A stretch of DNA of 64,000 nucleotides from JACMNW01 sp043721855 (GTDB lineage: Bacteria; Pseudomonadota; Alphaproteobacteria; Rhodobacterales; Rhodobacteraceae). The stretch covers positions 1-64,000 of the forward strand of contig JAYSPY010000048.1 of assembly GCA_043721855.1 (NCBI GenBank), written 5' to 3'. The notes below the pieces were generated by a model. It made no database searches and was not told the DNA's origin. It worked only from the letters and a program-made list of their open reading frames with translations. The position numbers and the translations under genes are program-made. Shown here in pieces: positions 43,403 through 52,116 of this stretch (position 1 is the stretch's first letter; the number at the start of each line of letters is the position of its first letter).

Positions 43403-44163
43403 GCAGCGGACTCCTTGGGAGGCATTTGGTCCAGCGGCACCCGCACCGCTTTGCCGTTGATGAAATGGATGCCGCATTCGACTTTTTCCGAATTGCGCCA
43501 ACGGCCTGCGCGGGGGTCTTCACCGGGTTTGACCGGGCTGGTGCAGGGCGCACAGCCGATGGATGGGTAGCCTTTGGCCACCAGCGGATGGCGCGGCAGG
43601 CGGTTGTTGACCATATAATCTTCCAGATCCGCACGGTCCCAATGGGCCAGCGGGTTGACCTTGATACGGAGATCGCCTTCCGACTCGAAAAAGTCCACTG
43701 CCGCACGCGTAGCCCCCTGATAGCGTTTTCGCCCGGTGATCCACGCGTCATAACCCGACAGCGCGCGCGCCAGCGGTTCGGTTTTGCGCAGGGCACAGCA
43801 GGCATCGGTATTGAACTGGTGCAGGGTATTGTCAGGGTCTTCAAACGCCAGTTTCGCGCGGTCTGCGGTGATGCGGGTGATGGTCAGGCCCAGTTTGTCC
43901 GCCACTTCGGATTGGTAAGCGATGGTTTGCGCAAACAGCATTTCCGTGTCGATGAACAGCACGGGCGTGGTGCGGTCAATCACCGACACCAGATGCAAAA
44001 GCACCACCGATTCCGCACCAAAACTGGACACAAGCGCGATGCGCCCAACCAGCGGATCCGACATTGCCCGTTCCAGAACGGCAGTCGCCCCGTGGTGGCG
44101 GTAGCGTGCGTTCAGGTCGGCCACACGCACCGATACCGGGGCAAGCGGGGCTTCAAGCGGCAT
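43399..44163 (-). CDS. cysH: Phosphoadenylyl-/adenylyl-sulfate reductase, [4Fe-4S] type
   Basis: 254 aa from ATG 44163, overlapping the reductase gene before it by 11 nt. ALVSSFGAESVVLLHL is the nucleotide-binding start. Two Cys pairs (DACCALRK and IGCAPC) indicate a [4Fe-4S] cluster, so APS is the likely substrate. The redox-active Cys is in VECGIHF. It reduces activated sulfate to sulfite using thioredoxin. Confidence 0.93.
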   Translation of the reverse strand: MPLEAPLAPVSVRVADLNARYRHHGATAVLERAMSDPLVGRIALVSSFGAESVVLLHLVSVIDRTTPVLFIDTEMLFAQTIAYQSEVADKLGLTITRITADRAKLAFEDPDNTLHQFNTDACCALRKTEPLARALSGYDAWITGRKRYQGATRAAVDFFESEGDLRIKVNPLAHWDRADLEDYMVNNRLPRHPLVAKGYPSIGCAPCTSPVKPGEDPRAGRWRNSEKVECGIHFINGKAVRVPLDQMPPKESAA

Positions 44164-45823
44164 CGCGCGCGCCCTCACCTTGGTAAAGGGCGGCTTTGAA
44201 TGGGCCAAGGCCAAGACGGCGGTAGGCGTCAAGAAACGTCTCGGACGGGGCTTCGCGCAGTTCGAGGTAGGCCATGACGATACGCTCAATCGCGGGCACG
44301 ATTTCATCATAGGCAAAGCCCGGCCCGGTTTTGTCGCCGACAACAGCGGTTTCGGTGGCATCGCCGCCAAGGGTGATCTGGTAGTTTTCCACGCCCGCAC
44401 GGTCCAGCCCCAGAATGCCGATATGGCCGACATGGTGGTGCCCGCAAGCATTGATGCAGCCCGAGATTTTCAGCTTCAGCGGGCCGATGTCATGTTCCAG
44501 TTTCAACTCATCAAACCGCAGGGCGATTTGTTGCGCCACCGGGATCGACCGGGCTGTTGCCAGCGCGCAATAGTCCATGCCGGGGCAGGCGATGATGTCC
44601 GAAATCAGGCCGACATTGGCGGTGCCAAGACCCGCTTGGTGCAGGGCGGCATGAACTGCGGGCAGGTCGGATTTGTGGACATGCGGCAGGATGACGTTTT
44701 GTTCGTGGCTGATGCGCAGTTCGGAATGGCCGTATGTTTCGGCCAGATCTGCCATCAGGCGCATTTGCGCAGAGGTGGCATCGCCAGGGGTTTCGCCATG
44801 GGCTTTCAGGCTGATGGTGACAATCGCATATTGCGCGTTGCGATGCGCGGCGAGGTTGGTATCGGCAAAGGCGCGGAACGTGGGATCGGCCTTGTAGAAG
44901 GCATCATAAGCGTCCGTCGGCGCATTGCGAAAAGCGGGCGGCGCGAAGGCCTCGGCAATTTCCGCCAGCAACACCTGATCGGCACCGCCGAACAGCGGGC
45001 GCAGTTCGGCAAAGCGCGCTTCGATCAGCCGGGTGATTTCTTCCGCCCCGGTTTCATGCACGGTGATCTTGATGCGGGCTTTGTATTTGTTATCGCGACG
45101 GCCAAGGGTGTTGTAGACTGACAGCACCGCCTCGACGTAAGGAAGCAGGTCAGCCTTTGGCAGGAATGCACGCACGGTGACGCCGATCATCGGGGTGCGG
45201 CCAAGACCGCCGCCAACCATCACCTCATAGCCCGGTTCGCCCCTGTCATTGCGCACCATGCGCAGGCCGATGTCATGCGCCTTGGTCACGGCGCGGTCAT
45301 TCGGTGACCCCGTGATGGCGATCTTGAATTTGCGCGGCAGAAACTGGAATTCCGGGTGATCGGTGGACCATTGGCGTAGCAGTTCGGCGGTGGGGCGGGG
45401 GTCTTCGATTTCATCCGCCGCAGCACCGGCGAAATGGTCTGCGGTGACGTTGCGCACGCAGTTGCCGCTCGTTTGGATGGCGTGCATTTCCACATCGGCC
45501 AAGGCCTGCAGAATGGCAGGCACGTCTTGCAACACGGGCCAGTTATACTGGATATTCTGGCGCGTGGTGAAGTGGCCATAGCCCTTGTCATAGGTATCAG
45601 CGATCATCGCCAGCTGCCGCATCTGGCGCGGGGCCAATGTGCCGTAAGGAATGGCCACCCGCAGCATATAGGCGTGCAGTTGCAGATAAAGCCCATTCAT
45701 CAGGCGCAGCGGACGAAATTCATCCTCGGTCAGCGAGCCATCAAGGCGGCGGTCCACCTGCTGGGTGAACTGTGCCACGCGGGCGCGCACGAAACCTTCG
45801 TCGAAATCGGAATAGGTATACAT
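44153..45823 (-). CDS. cysI: Nitrite/sulfite reductase, siroheme-[4Fe-4S] (assimilatory sulfite reductase, CysI type)
   Basis: 556 aa. The Cys ligands of the siroheme-coupled cluster are in ACPGMDYC and SGCINACGHHH; the N-terminal half has FTTRQNIQYNWP and SGNCVRNVTAD. Linkage with cysH points to six-electron reduction of sulfite to sulfide rather than nitrite reduction. It starts 11 nt after the DUF2849 gene. Confidence 0.93.
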   Translation of the reverse strand: MYTYSDFDEGFVRARVAQFTQQVDRRLDGSLTEDEFRPLRLMNGLYLQLHAYMLRVAIPYGTLAPRQMRQLAMIADTYDKGYGHFTTRQNIQYNWPVLQDVPAILQALADVEMHAIQTSGNCVRNVTADHFAGAAADEIEDPRPTAELLRQWSTDHPEFQFLPRKFKIAITGSPNDRAVTKAHDIGLRMVRNDRGEPGYEVMVGGGLGRTPMIGVTVRAFLPKADLLPYVEAVLSVYNTLGRRDNKYKARIKITVHETGAEEITRLIEARFAELRPLFGGADQVLLAEIAEAFAPPAFRNAPTDAYDAFYKADPTFRAFADTNLAAHRNAQYAIVTISLKAHGETPGDATSAQMRLMADLAETYGHSELRISHEQNVILPHVHKSDLPAVHAALHQAGLGTANVGLISDIIACPGMDYCALATARSIPVAQQIALRFDELKLEHDIGPLKLKISGCINACGHHHVGHIGILGLDRAGVENYQITLGGDATETAVVGDKTGPGFAYDEIVPAIERIVMAYLELREAPSETFLDAYRRLGLGPFKAALYQGEGARDAA

Positions 45824-45834
45824 TGATGACGTTC

Positions 45835-46134
45835 CTAAAGGTCGGTTTGCTTGCCATGGGCATAGTTGGACGGGCCACGGGTGCGGAAGGTTTCGCGAAA
45901 ATGCGTAGGCTCCGGGCCATTCGGGCCAGCCTTGGCATCCGCAAGATAGGCCCCAACCACGATCAGGCGCTGTGCGGCCCCGTGCAGCAGGCGCATCTGG
46001 GCGTGGGCTTCATCCTCGATCAGTTCGGCCTCGGCATGCAGGCGGGTCCAAGTGTCGCCTTCCGTCAGATAGACCACATCCCCCAGCCGCAGATCATTCG
46101 CGGTGACGACTTTTGGGCTGAAGCGGCCTTTCAT
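45835..46134 (-). CDS. DUF2849 family protein
   Basis: 99 aa from ATG 46134. KVVTANDLRLGDVVYL and the middle segment (DEAHAQMRLL) match the small DUF2849 family that heads sulfite reductase operons in alphaproteobacteria. The siroheme synthase gene often found just before it is absent here, so this is the first gene of the operon. Function unknown. Confidence 0.88.
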   Translation of the reverse strand: MKGRFSPKVVTANDLRLGDVVYLTEGDTWTRLHAEAELIEDEAHAQMRLLHGAAQRLIVVGAYLADAKAGPNGPEPTHFRETFRTRGPSNYAHGKQTDL

Positions 46135-46281
46135 GGGAGGTTCCTTCACTCGGTTGCATAATTCACTGCTCAATATAGGATATTTTCCCGGTTTTTTGCC
46201 AGTGGCGCTTGCATATAAGGATGATTGTTCTGATACTGCGGCCGAATAGAACGTGGTTCCTTGAATTGGCGGAGAATGAGA

Positions 46282-46743
46282 ATGGCAGTCCGGCTGGATG
46301 AGATGGACCGGAAAATCCTTGGCGAGTTGCAAGCGGATGCGAGCCAGTCTTTGGATGAAATCGCCCGCAAGGTGGGGTCATCCAAGACGCCGGTGTGGAA
46401 CCGCATCAAGCGGATGCGCGAAGCCGGCGTGATCCTGCGCCAGACTGCCATTCTGGACCCGGAGGCTTTGGGGTTGGAGGCGTGTTTTTTCGTGCTGATC
46501 CGCACGTCCGAGCATGAGGCAGAGTGGCAGCGCAAGTTTTTGACCGCTTTGCAGGCCCGGCCGGAGGTGATGGAGGCGCACCGGCTGGCGGGGGATATTG
46601 ATTACATCCTGAAAGTGCGGGTCAAGAATGCGCGGGCCTATGACACGTTTTATCAGGCGCTGATATCCGAGGTGCGGATTTACAATGTAACGGCGTTGTT
46701 GAGCATGGAGGAGATTAAATCGACGACGGTGCTGCCGGTTTGA
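46282..46743 (+). CDS. Lrp/AsnC-family transcriptional regulator
   Basis: 153 aa from ATG 46282, with GGAG 7 nt upstream. The AsnC-type HTH is LDEIARKVGSSKTPVWNRIKRM; the C-terminal RAM domain follows (HRLAGDIDYILKVRV). It is divergent from the sulfate-assimilation operon over a 147-bp gap that contains the small palindrome GAAC-GTG-GTTC (46249-46259). It may control those genes in response to cysteine or another amino acid; this is inferred from position. Confidence 0.9.
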   Translation: MAVRLDEMDRKILGELQADASQSLDEIARKVGSSKTPVWNRIKRMREAGVILRQTAILDPEALGLEACFFVLIRTSEHEAEWQRKFLTALQARPEVMEAHRLAGDIDYILKVRVKNARAYDTFYQALISEVRIYNVTALLSMEEIKSTTVLPV

Positions 46744-46749
46744 AGGGCT

Positions 46750-46772
46750 AAAAATCTTGCAGGAAGATTTTT
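46750..46772 (+). terminator. Intrinsic terminator after the Lrp gene
   Basis: AAAAATCTT-GCAGG-AAGATTTTT, a 9-bp stem ending in a T-run, 6 nt after the stop codon. Confidence 0.85.
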
Positions 46773-46810
46773 CGGGGGCTGTCTGCCCCCGCGCGGCCTT
46801 TGGCCGCTTC

Positions 46811-46838
46811 CCCCGAGGATATTTTTGAACAGAAAAAG
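46811..46838 (+). repeat. Intergenic GGGATATTT-type repeat, copy F
   Basis: CCCCGAGGATATTTTTGAAC and AGAAAAAG, preceded at ~46774-46788 by a GGGGGC-TGTCT-GCCCCC hairpin. It lies between convergent Lrp and P450 genes and is more diverged (GAGGATATTTTT) than the other copies. Confidence 0.6.
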
Positions 46839-46839
46839 C

Positions 46840-48024
46840 CTAGTCTCGATCCAGCATCAGTTTGGTCAGCCCGTGGAAATGGTAGACATCGGCGTAGCTT
46901 GGTGGTTCTGCGATCTTTAGGCCCGGCAGGCGCTGGAACAGGATCGGCAATGCGATCTGCAATTCCAGCCGGGCAAGGGGTGCGCCGACACAAAAATGCA
47001 GGCCCGCGCCGAAGGTGACATTGGGTTTGGCCGGGCGGTCGGGTTGGAATTGGTTGGGGTGATCCCAATGTGCGGGGTCGCGGTTGGCGGCGCCGAGAAG
47101 CAACGCCACGCGATCGCCGCGATGAAAGGTGTGGCCCATGATTTCAACGGTGTCATAGACCCAGCGGGTGAACATGTGCAGCGCCGGATCGTAGCGCAGG
47201 ATTTCTTCGGTGGTGGCGGCGATTGCATCGGGGGCAAGGGCGGCGATCGGCGTTTGGGTGTCCAGCAGGGTTTTGACGCCGTTGCCGATGGTGTGAACGG
47301 TCGCCTCGTGGCCTGCGTTCAGCAGCAGGATGCAGGTGGATATCAGCTCGTCCGTGGTCAGTTTTTCGCCAGCTTCTTCAGCGGCGATCAGCGAGGTGAT
47401 CAGGTCATTGGCGGGATTCGCGCGGCGTTCGTCGATGTAGCGGCGCAGAAAGGCCACGAAACTTTCCGTCGCTTGCACGGCGCGCTTTTCCGCCTCAGGT
47501 GAGCGGTTTGCCATATACATGCCGACCATGGCATTGGACCATTTCAGCAGGTCATCCGACATGGCCTCTGGCACGCCCAATAGCCGCGCGATGATGGTGA
47601 CCGGCAGTTTTTGGCCGAAGTGTTTCAGCAGATCGAACGGGCCGGATGGCAGCGCGTCGATCAGATCGTGGCTGAGTTGGGCGATTTCCGGGCCAAGCCC
47701 CGCGATGCGGCGCGAGGTGAAGGCGCGCAGCACCAGACCGCGCAGCCGGGTGTGGCGGGGCGGTTCCAGTTCCAGCATGGAATGCGCCTCGACCGCGTAG
47801 AACGGCTTCAGGTGATCGGGGATGATTGGGGCCAGTTCAGCGGGGGCTTCACGGCCAAAGCGGCGGTCGCGGAAGATGGCATTGGCGGCGGCGGCGTTGG
47901 GGGTGCAGGCCATGCCATAGTCGGCCCAGTGAAAGAACGGGCCAAGCGCGCGGGCGCGGTCGTAGAACGGGTAGGGATTTTGCACGAAGGCGGGGTCGGT
48001 TGGCAATTGGTGCAGGATTTGCAT
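46840..48024 (-). CDS. Cytochrome P450
   Basis: 394 aa from ATG 48024. The heme-binding motif FGAGLHFCVG places the Cys ligand near residue 345, the I-helix reads LLLNAGHEATVHTIGN and EEILR is the ExxR motif. A soluble bacterial class I-type P450. It starts 5 nt after the DMT-transporter stop, so the two are co-transcribed; one could export a substrate or product of the other. The frame continues upstream to 48726, but that part is the shadow of the transporter gene. Confidence 0.93.
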   Translation of the reverse strand: MQILHQLPTDPAFVQNPYPFYDRARALGPFFHWADYGMACTPNAAAANAIFRDRRFGREAPAELAPIIPDHLKPFYAVEAHSMLELEPPRHTRLRGLVLRAFTSRRIAGLGPEIAQLSHDLIDALPSGPFDLLKHFGQKLPVTIIARLLGVPEAMSDDLLKWSNAMVGMYMANRSPEAEKRAVQATESFVAFLRRYIDERRANPANDLITSLIAAEEAGEKLTTDELISTCILLLNAGHEATVHTIGNGVKTLLDTQTPIAALAPDAIAATTEEILRYDPALHMFTRWVYDTVEIMGHTFHRGDRVALLLGAANRDPAHWDHPNQFQPDRPAKPNVTFGAGLHFCVGAPLARLELQIALPILFQRLPGLKIAEPPSYADVYHFHGLTKLMLDRD

Positions 48025-48029
48025 GGGCG

Positions 48030-48941
48030 TCAGGTCCGGTTCGGGGTGAACATGCCCTGGGCGATTACCACGCCGAGGCCCACCACAGCGGCGGCGATGG
48101 CTTGTGGCCAGCTCCACGCGGCACCGAAGGCGAACAGGATCAGCATGACATAAAACGGTGTGGCGTTGATATGCAGGGAGGCCAGGCCAATGCCAAGTTG
48201 GCCGACGGACATGATCCACAGGACTTGGCTGATGGCAAGGCCGCCGATGGCAAACACAGCTAATGCGCCGAATTCGCGCCAGCCGAGCAGCGCCCAATCG
48301 GGTGATTGCGCGCCAATGCCCACATGAATAAGGGCGGCAAGGCTGGTCAGGATTGCGGCCCCGGTCAGCGTGACGGTGGTGCGGCCCATCGGGGTCAGAT
48401 CTGGAAAGGCCGTCACCGTCAGCCGGGAGCCGACGGTGAAGGTCAGCACCGAGGCAAAGCAAAATAGCGCCCCGAGGCCAAGGTTGACCGATGTCGCCCC
48501 GGACCCAAGCGCCATTACGCCGCCGACCAGCGCGAGAATCAGCCCAAAGATCAACGCAAACGTCAGCTTGCGGCCATCCAGCAGCACCTCGATCGCGATG
48601 CCGATCAGTGGCATGCTGGCGGAAATGATGGCGACGGTGACAGACCCGGTCATGCTTTGGCCGATCACCAGCATGAAAGCGCCAAGGCCTATGGACAGCC
48701 CGCCGATCAGAATGCCCTTGCCCCAACGCGCGGATTTAAGCGGTGCCCAGCCTTCCAGCGCCAGCCACAGCGGCAGCAAAACCAAGGCAGCCATCGCCAT
48801 GCGCGCGGCGGTCAGTTGCAAAGGCGGTACCTTGCCGATCAGCAGATCAGCGGCAGGCAGGCCCGCGGCCCAGACCAGCATCGAGAGCATGCAGATGAAA
48901 TTCGCGACCAAGGGCGCACGGGTTTGGGGAATGGCTGTCAT
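48030..48941 (-). CDS. DMT-superfamily (EamA) membrane transporter
   Basis: 303 aa with ten predicted membrane helices in two EamA halves (first helix ANFICMLSMLVWAAGLPAADLL). Family members mostly export small metabolites. Operonic with the P450 downstream. Substrate unknown. Confidence 0.9.
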   Translation of the reverse strand: MTAIPQTRAPLVANFICMLSMLVWAAGLPAADLLIGKVPPLQLTAARMAMAALVLLPLWLALEGWAPLKSARWGKGILIGGLSIGLGAFMLVIGQSMTGSVTVAIISASMPLIGIAIEVLLDGRKLTFALIFGLILALVGGVMALGSGATSVNLGLGALFCFASVLTFTVGSRLTVTAFPDLTPMGRTTVTLTGAAILTSLAALIHVGIGAQSPDWALLGWREFGALAVFAIGGLAISQVLWIMSVGQLGIGLASLHINATPFYVMLILFAFGAAWSWPQAIAAAVVGLGVVIAQGMFTPNRT

Positions 48942-49013
48942 GGTTATGAAAACGTCACGGAAGCGGGCCTGCCTGTCTGGCTCGGGCGCGACATTGTATG
49001 CCCTTTTTAACCG

Positions 49014-49757
49014 CTAGGCTTCTGACAGCGCTTCAACAATGGCCCCGAAATCAGTGGCTTTCAGGCTGGCCCCGCCTATCAGCGCGCCGTCTACGTTTGT
49101 CAGTGCGAAAATCTCGACCGCGTTGGCGGGTTTGACCGACCCGCCGTATAAAAGCCGCACCTCAAGCGCGTCGGCACCCATCCGGGATGTCAGGCGCGCG
49201 CGCAAGAACAGGTGCACATCGGCAATTTCCGGCAAGGTCGGCGTGCGGCCGGTGCCGATGGCCCAGACGGGTTCATACGCGATGACGGTATTCGCGCTGG
49301 TAGAGCTTGCGGGAAGCGAGTTCAGCAGTTGTGCGCCGATCACATCCAGCGTGGCCCCGGCGTCGCGTTGGCGTTCCGTCTCGCCCACGCAGATGATCGC
49401 CGTCAGCCCGGCGGCAATGGCGGCCTCGGCCTTGGCCAGCACCAAGGCGTCGGACTCGCCATGCATGGCGCGGCGTTCGGAATGACCCAAGATCACATGC
49501 GTTGCCCCGGCATCTGCCAGCATTGCCGCCGAAATATCGCCGGTAAACGCGCCGGAAGCCTCGGCATGGCAATCCTGGCCGCCGAGTTTCAGCTGCGTGC
49601 CAGACGCCACATCATGCATCCGGTCCAGCAGAGGTGCGGGCGGGCACAGCAGCATTTCACAGGCCGGGTTGGGATGGGCCTTCAGCAATGCCGCCACTTC
49701 GGACAGCGACGCATTGGTGCCGTTCATCTTCCAGTTTCCGGCGGCAAGTTTGCGCAT
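49014..49757 (-). CDS. tpiA: Triosephosphate isomerase
   Basis: 247 aa from ATG 49757. AAGNWKMNG has the substrate-binding Asn and Lys, the catalytic His is in VILGHSERR, the catalytic Glu in IAYEPVWAIGTG, and the phosphate loop is LLYGGSVKPAN. It interconverts DHAP and glyceraldehyde 3-phosphate. Confidence 0.97.
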   Translation of the reverse strand: MRKLAAGNWKMNGTNASLSEVAALLKAHPNPACEMLLCPPAPLLDRMHDVASGTQLKLGGQDCHAEASGAFTGDISAAMLADAGATHVILGHSERRAMHGESDALVLAKAEAAIAAGLTAIICVGETERQRDAGATLDVIGAQLLNSLPASSTSANTVIAYEPVWAIGTGRTPTLPEIADVHLFLRARLTSRMGADALEVRLLYGGSVKPANAVEIFALTNVDGALIGGASLKATDFGAIVEALSEA

Positions 49758-49819
49758 GGCGATCTTCCTTTGCGATTTGGCATAGCGATACGCCATTGCC
49801 GCATCAAAGGAAACTGCGT

Positions 49820-50179
49820 TCAGGGTGACGCCGCGTCTTTGAACTTGATGGATTCGCCGCAACCGCAGGCTTCGGCCACGTTGGGGTTGATGAATTTGAA
49901 ACCCGCATCCAGCAGCGTGGTCTGATAATCAATCTGCGTGCCAAACAGGAACATCTGCGCCATGGGGGCAATCATCACCCGCGCGCCGTCTTGTTCCACC
50001 ACTTCGTCCATCGGGTTGACGTCGGCCACATAGTCCATGGTATATTCCATGCCCGCGCAGCCGCCCTTTTTGATGCCAATGCGCAGGCCGGTCGAGCCTT
50101 GCTTTGCCATCAACCGCGCGATCTGGGCTGCGGCGGTCTGGGTCATGGTGACGGCGGCTTTGCCGGGAATACCGAACAT
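49820..50179 (-). CDS. HesB/IscA-family iron-sulfur cluster assembly protein
   Basis: 119 aa from ATG 50179, with GAGG upstream. Three conserved Cys lie in KGGCAGMEY and ACGCGESI, and FxINPN before the last pair is typical. An A-type carrier that delivers [Fe-S] clusters to apo-proteins; a DUF59/SufT-type gene lies 1.5 kb away on the same strand. SufA/IscA/ErpA identity is not resolved. Confidence 0.92.
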   Translation of the reverse strand: MFGIPGKAAVTMTQTAAAQIARLMAKQGSTGLRIGIKKGGCAGMEYTMDYVADVNPMDEVVEQDGARVMIAPMAQMFLFGTQIDYQTTLLDAGFKFINPNVAEACGCGESIKFKDAASP

Positions 50180-50201
50180 GGGAACCTCGCTTTTGATATA
50201 G

Positions 50202-50915
50202 TTAGGGTAGCAGATCGGGAATTCCAAGGGAAGGCAGCAGGTTTAGCAGGGCGATTGTGCCCGCTGACACCGCAATCGCCCAGCCGAACGATGCCAATGT
50301 GCCGATGATGACATATTCGCTTAGCTTGCCTTCATCCTTGACCGCACCAAAGCGCAGCACCGATTTCGCCGCAATCAGAAAGCCGATCCCAGCGGCTTGG
50401 CCCGTCAGGACCAACAGGAAAATCAGGCCCCGTTCCAGCGTGCCGATGACGCGCCCGCCGCTTGGCAGGCCTTCAGGGGCACTGCCAGTCCAAGGCTGCA
50501 TCAGCAGGCCCACCGCATAACCCCCGGCCAGGGTGGCAATGATCAGGCCTGCGACTACAGCCATGACGCCAGGAAGCCATGACAGGTTCGCCCAAAGGCC
50601 TAAAGACCACAGGTCAGGCTGAAGGATTGCCGCGGCCGCGATACTGGCAAGATGTGCGGCCTGATCCAGCAGAAACGGACGCAGGCGGATGGGGAAACAG
50701 GCGGTCTTTACGGCGTCTATGGCCATGTGGACCGCCGCCAGCACAAAGATCATTGGATGCAGCATCCCGGTCGTGATTATAGCGGTGACCAGAACCACGG
50801 CGATATGGGCCAGCATCGGCAGGGGGCGGCGCTTGTTCTGCACCATCCAGTTGGTTTGAAATATGAAATCGGCGAGGGTGTGGGCGAGCAGAAGGCATGC
50901 AAAGGTTTCAATCAT
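50202..50915 (-). CDS. DUF3307 integral membrane protein
   Basis: 237 aa from ATG 50915, with about six membrane helices. The N-terminus LLLAHTLADFIFQTNWMVQNK is the DUF3307 signature. It overlaps the satD stop region by 8 nt. I recall DUF3307 and SatD genes being paired in other bacteria. Function unknown; the pair may be a sensor or regulator with a membrane effector. Confidence 0.87.
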   Translation of the reverse strand: MIETFACLLLAHTLADFIFQTNWMVQNKRRPLPMLAHIAVVLVTAIITTGMLHPMIFVLAAVHMAIDAVKTACFPIRLRPFLLDQAAHLASIAAAAILQPDLWSLGLWANLSWLPGVMAVVAGLIIATLAGGYAVGLLMQPWTGSAPEGLPSGGRVIGTLERGLIFLLVLTGQAAGIGFLIAAKSVLRFGAVKDEGKLSEYVIIGTLASFGWAIAVSAGTIALLNLLPSLGIPDLLP

Positions 50916-51552
50916 GGGTACCCCGAAGGTATGAAATGACATGAAATGAGGTTTCCGCCTCTGACAATGGCCCATATCCGGCACCATTTAGGCGCGATTG
51001 TGCGGCTTGGCGACTAATTCCAAGTGCAGATGCAACCTCGCGTGGCCGAGGTGGTTCATATCTGAAGGCCAATGCCACCGCTTCCGCCTGTTCGGTTGAC
51101 CATCTTGAGGATTGCCAATCAAGATAAGAAAACAGTGGCGTTTGCCAAGCCCATTCATGCCCCGTTCTGTTGAAAACCAAGCGTTGTCCAGTCATGCCAT
51201 CCAGTGTTTGCCCAGAGTCAGAAAACACTTCACCGCTGGCACTCGCTAGCCCGGTTTCAGGCAACACCGCCACAGCCCCCGTCGCTATCGAAAGTCGGGT
51301 CTGCGCAAGGGCGGGGCGACTGTGCAAATTGGCAAGCACCAGCACGGTCAGGCGAAACACCAATTTGGCATCAGGGCAGTAAATTTGCCAGCCATCGCCG
51401 CGAAAACGGGCAAAGCGGATGTCCAGTCCTGAGATTTCCGCCTCGTGGTGCGCGATGCCTTCAAGGACCGCCATCGCACCATCAACCGCGCTCTGCCCGG
51501 CTTGGGTAGAGGCGATCAGATCTCCGGTAAGGACAGCGGCATTTTGGTTCAT
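50908..51552 (-). CDS. SatD-family protein with C-terminal helix-turn-helix
   Basis: 214 aa from ATG 51552. The N-terminal part has AVLTGDLIAST and FARFRGDGWQIY, reminiscent of a nucleotide-cyclase-like fold; the C-terminal part has a sigma-region-4-like HTH (PREVASALGISRQAAQSRL). The start codon has no Shine-Dalgarno: an 18-bp palindrome begins 3 nt upstream and is the first of four regularly spaced copies. Autoregulation by its own HTH is a strong inference. The partner is the DUF3307 membrane protein. Confidence 0.85.
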   Translation of the reverse strand: MNQNAAVLTGDLIASTQAGQSAVDGAMAVLEGIAHHEAEISGLDIRFARFRGDGWQIYCPDAKLVFRLTVLVLANLHSRPALAQTRLSIATGAVAVLPETGLASASGEVFSDSGQTLDGMTGQRLVFNRTGHEWAWQTPLFSYLDWQSSRWSTEQAEAVALAFRYEPPRPREVASALGISRQAAQSRLNGAGYGPLSEAETSFHVISYLRGTHD

Positions 51553-51554
51553 AT

Positions 51555-51659
51555 GCAAGCTATGAAGCTTGCGATGTATAAATGCAAGCCTTTTAACTTG
51601 CAAACCCATATAGCAAGTCATTTAGCTTGCACTTACCGTCCGCAAGCCCCAAGGCCTGC
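51555..51659. promoter_or_regulatory. Four 18-bp palindromes at exact 29-bp spacing upstream of satD
   Basis: Palindromes GCAAG-N8-CTTGC occupy 51555-51572, 51584-51601 and 51613-51630. A fourth (51642-51659) reads GCAAG-N8-CCTGC, one mismatch. Each is separated by exactly 11 bp of unrelated sequence. The array fills the gap between the satD start (51552) and the SufT-type gene stop (51662), so it must overlap both the promoter and ribosome-binding region of satD. The iteron-like regularity implies cooperative binding of a dimeric protein, most likely SatD. Confidence 0.88.
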
Positions 51660-51661
51660 CT

Positions 51662-52024
51662 CTACATAAACCCAAGTTCCAGCTTTGCTTCGTCTGACAT
51701 CATCTCCATCCCCCATGGGGGATCGAAGGTCATATTGACGTTCACTTGCTTCACACCCGCCAGCGGACCTACGGCATCTGCGACCCAGCCCGGCATCTCA
51801 CCGGCAACCGGACAGCCGGGGGCGGTTAGGGTCATCATCACTTCAACTTCATTTTCAGGCGATATTTCAATGGTATAGATTAAACCCAGATCATAGATGT
51901 TCACCGGAATTTCGGGGTCAAACACGGTGCGGCAAGCATCGACAACCGAGTCATATAGCGGATGATCAGTGGTTGACGGTTTGATCAAAGGGGTGCCCTC
52001 GATCTTGTCCTGCGCTTGGTTCAT
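51662..52024 (-). CDS. sufT: SufT/MIP18-family (DUF59) iron-sulfur assembly protein
   Basis: 120 aa from ATG 52024. VFDPEIPVNIYDLGLIY and the Cys-containing TLTAPGCPVAGEMPGWV are the DUF59 hallmarks, and NVNMTFDPPWGMEMM ends the domain. These proteins take part in [Fe-S] cluster maturation. It is followed by the palindrome array before satD. Confidence 0.92.
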   Translation of the reverse strand: MNQAQDKIEGTPLIKPSTTDHPLYDSVVDACRTVFDPEIPVNIYDLGLIYTIEISPENEVEVMMTLTAPGCPVAGEMPGWVADAVGPLAGVKQVNVNMTFDPPWGMEMMSDEAKLELGFM

Positions 52025-52116
52025 GGCACTCTCGCGATAAGTTGTTGAGAGTTTATATAGGAAATAGCAGGCGCGGCGTCCAGTGCTGCCGCGCCTTGTC
52101 TCAATAAGCATATGAC

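Noticed and set aside
48025..48726. N-terminal extension of the P450 frame
   Set aside because: It is the reading of the DMT-transporter gene in another frame; the P450 begins at ATG 48024.
51555..51659. CRISPR-like array
   Set aside because: Units are palindromes of 18 bp with only 11-bp spacers, no cas genes are near, and the array sits exactly in a promoter gap.
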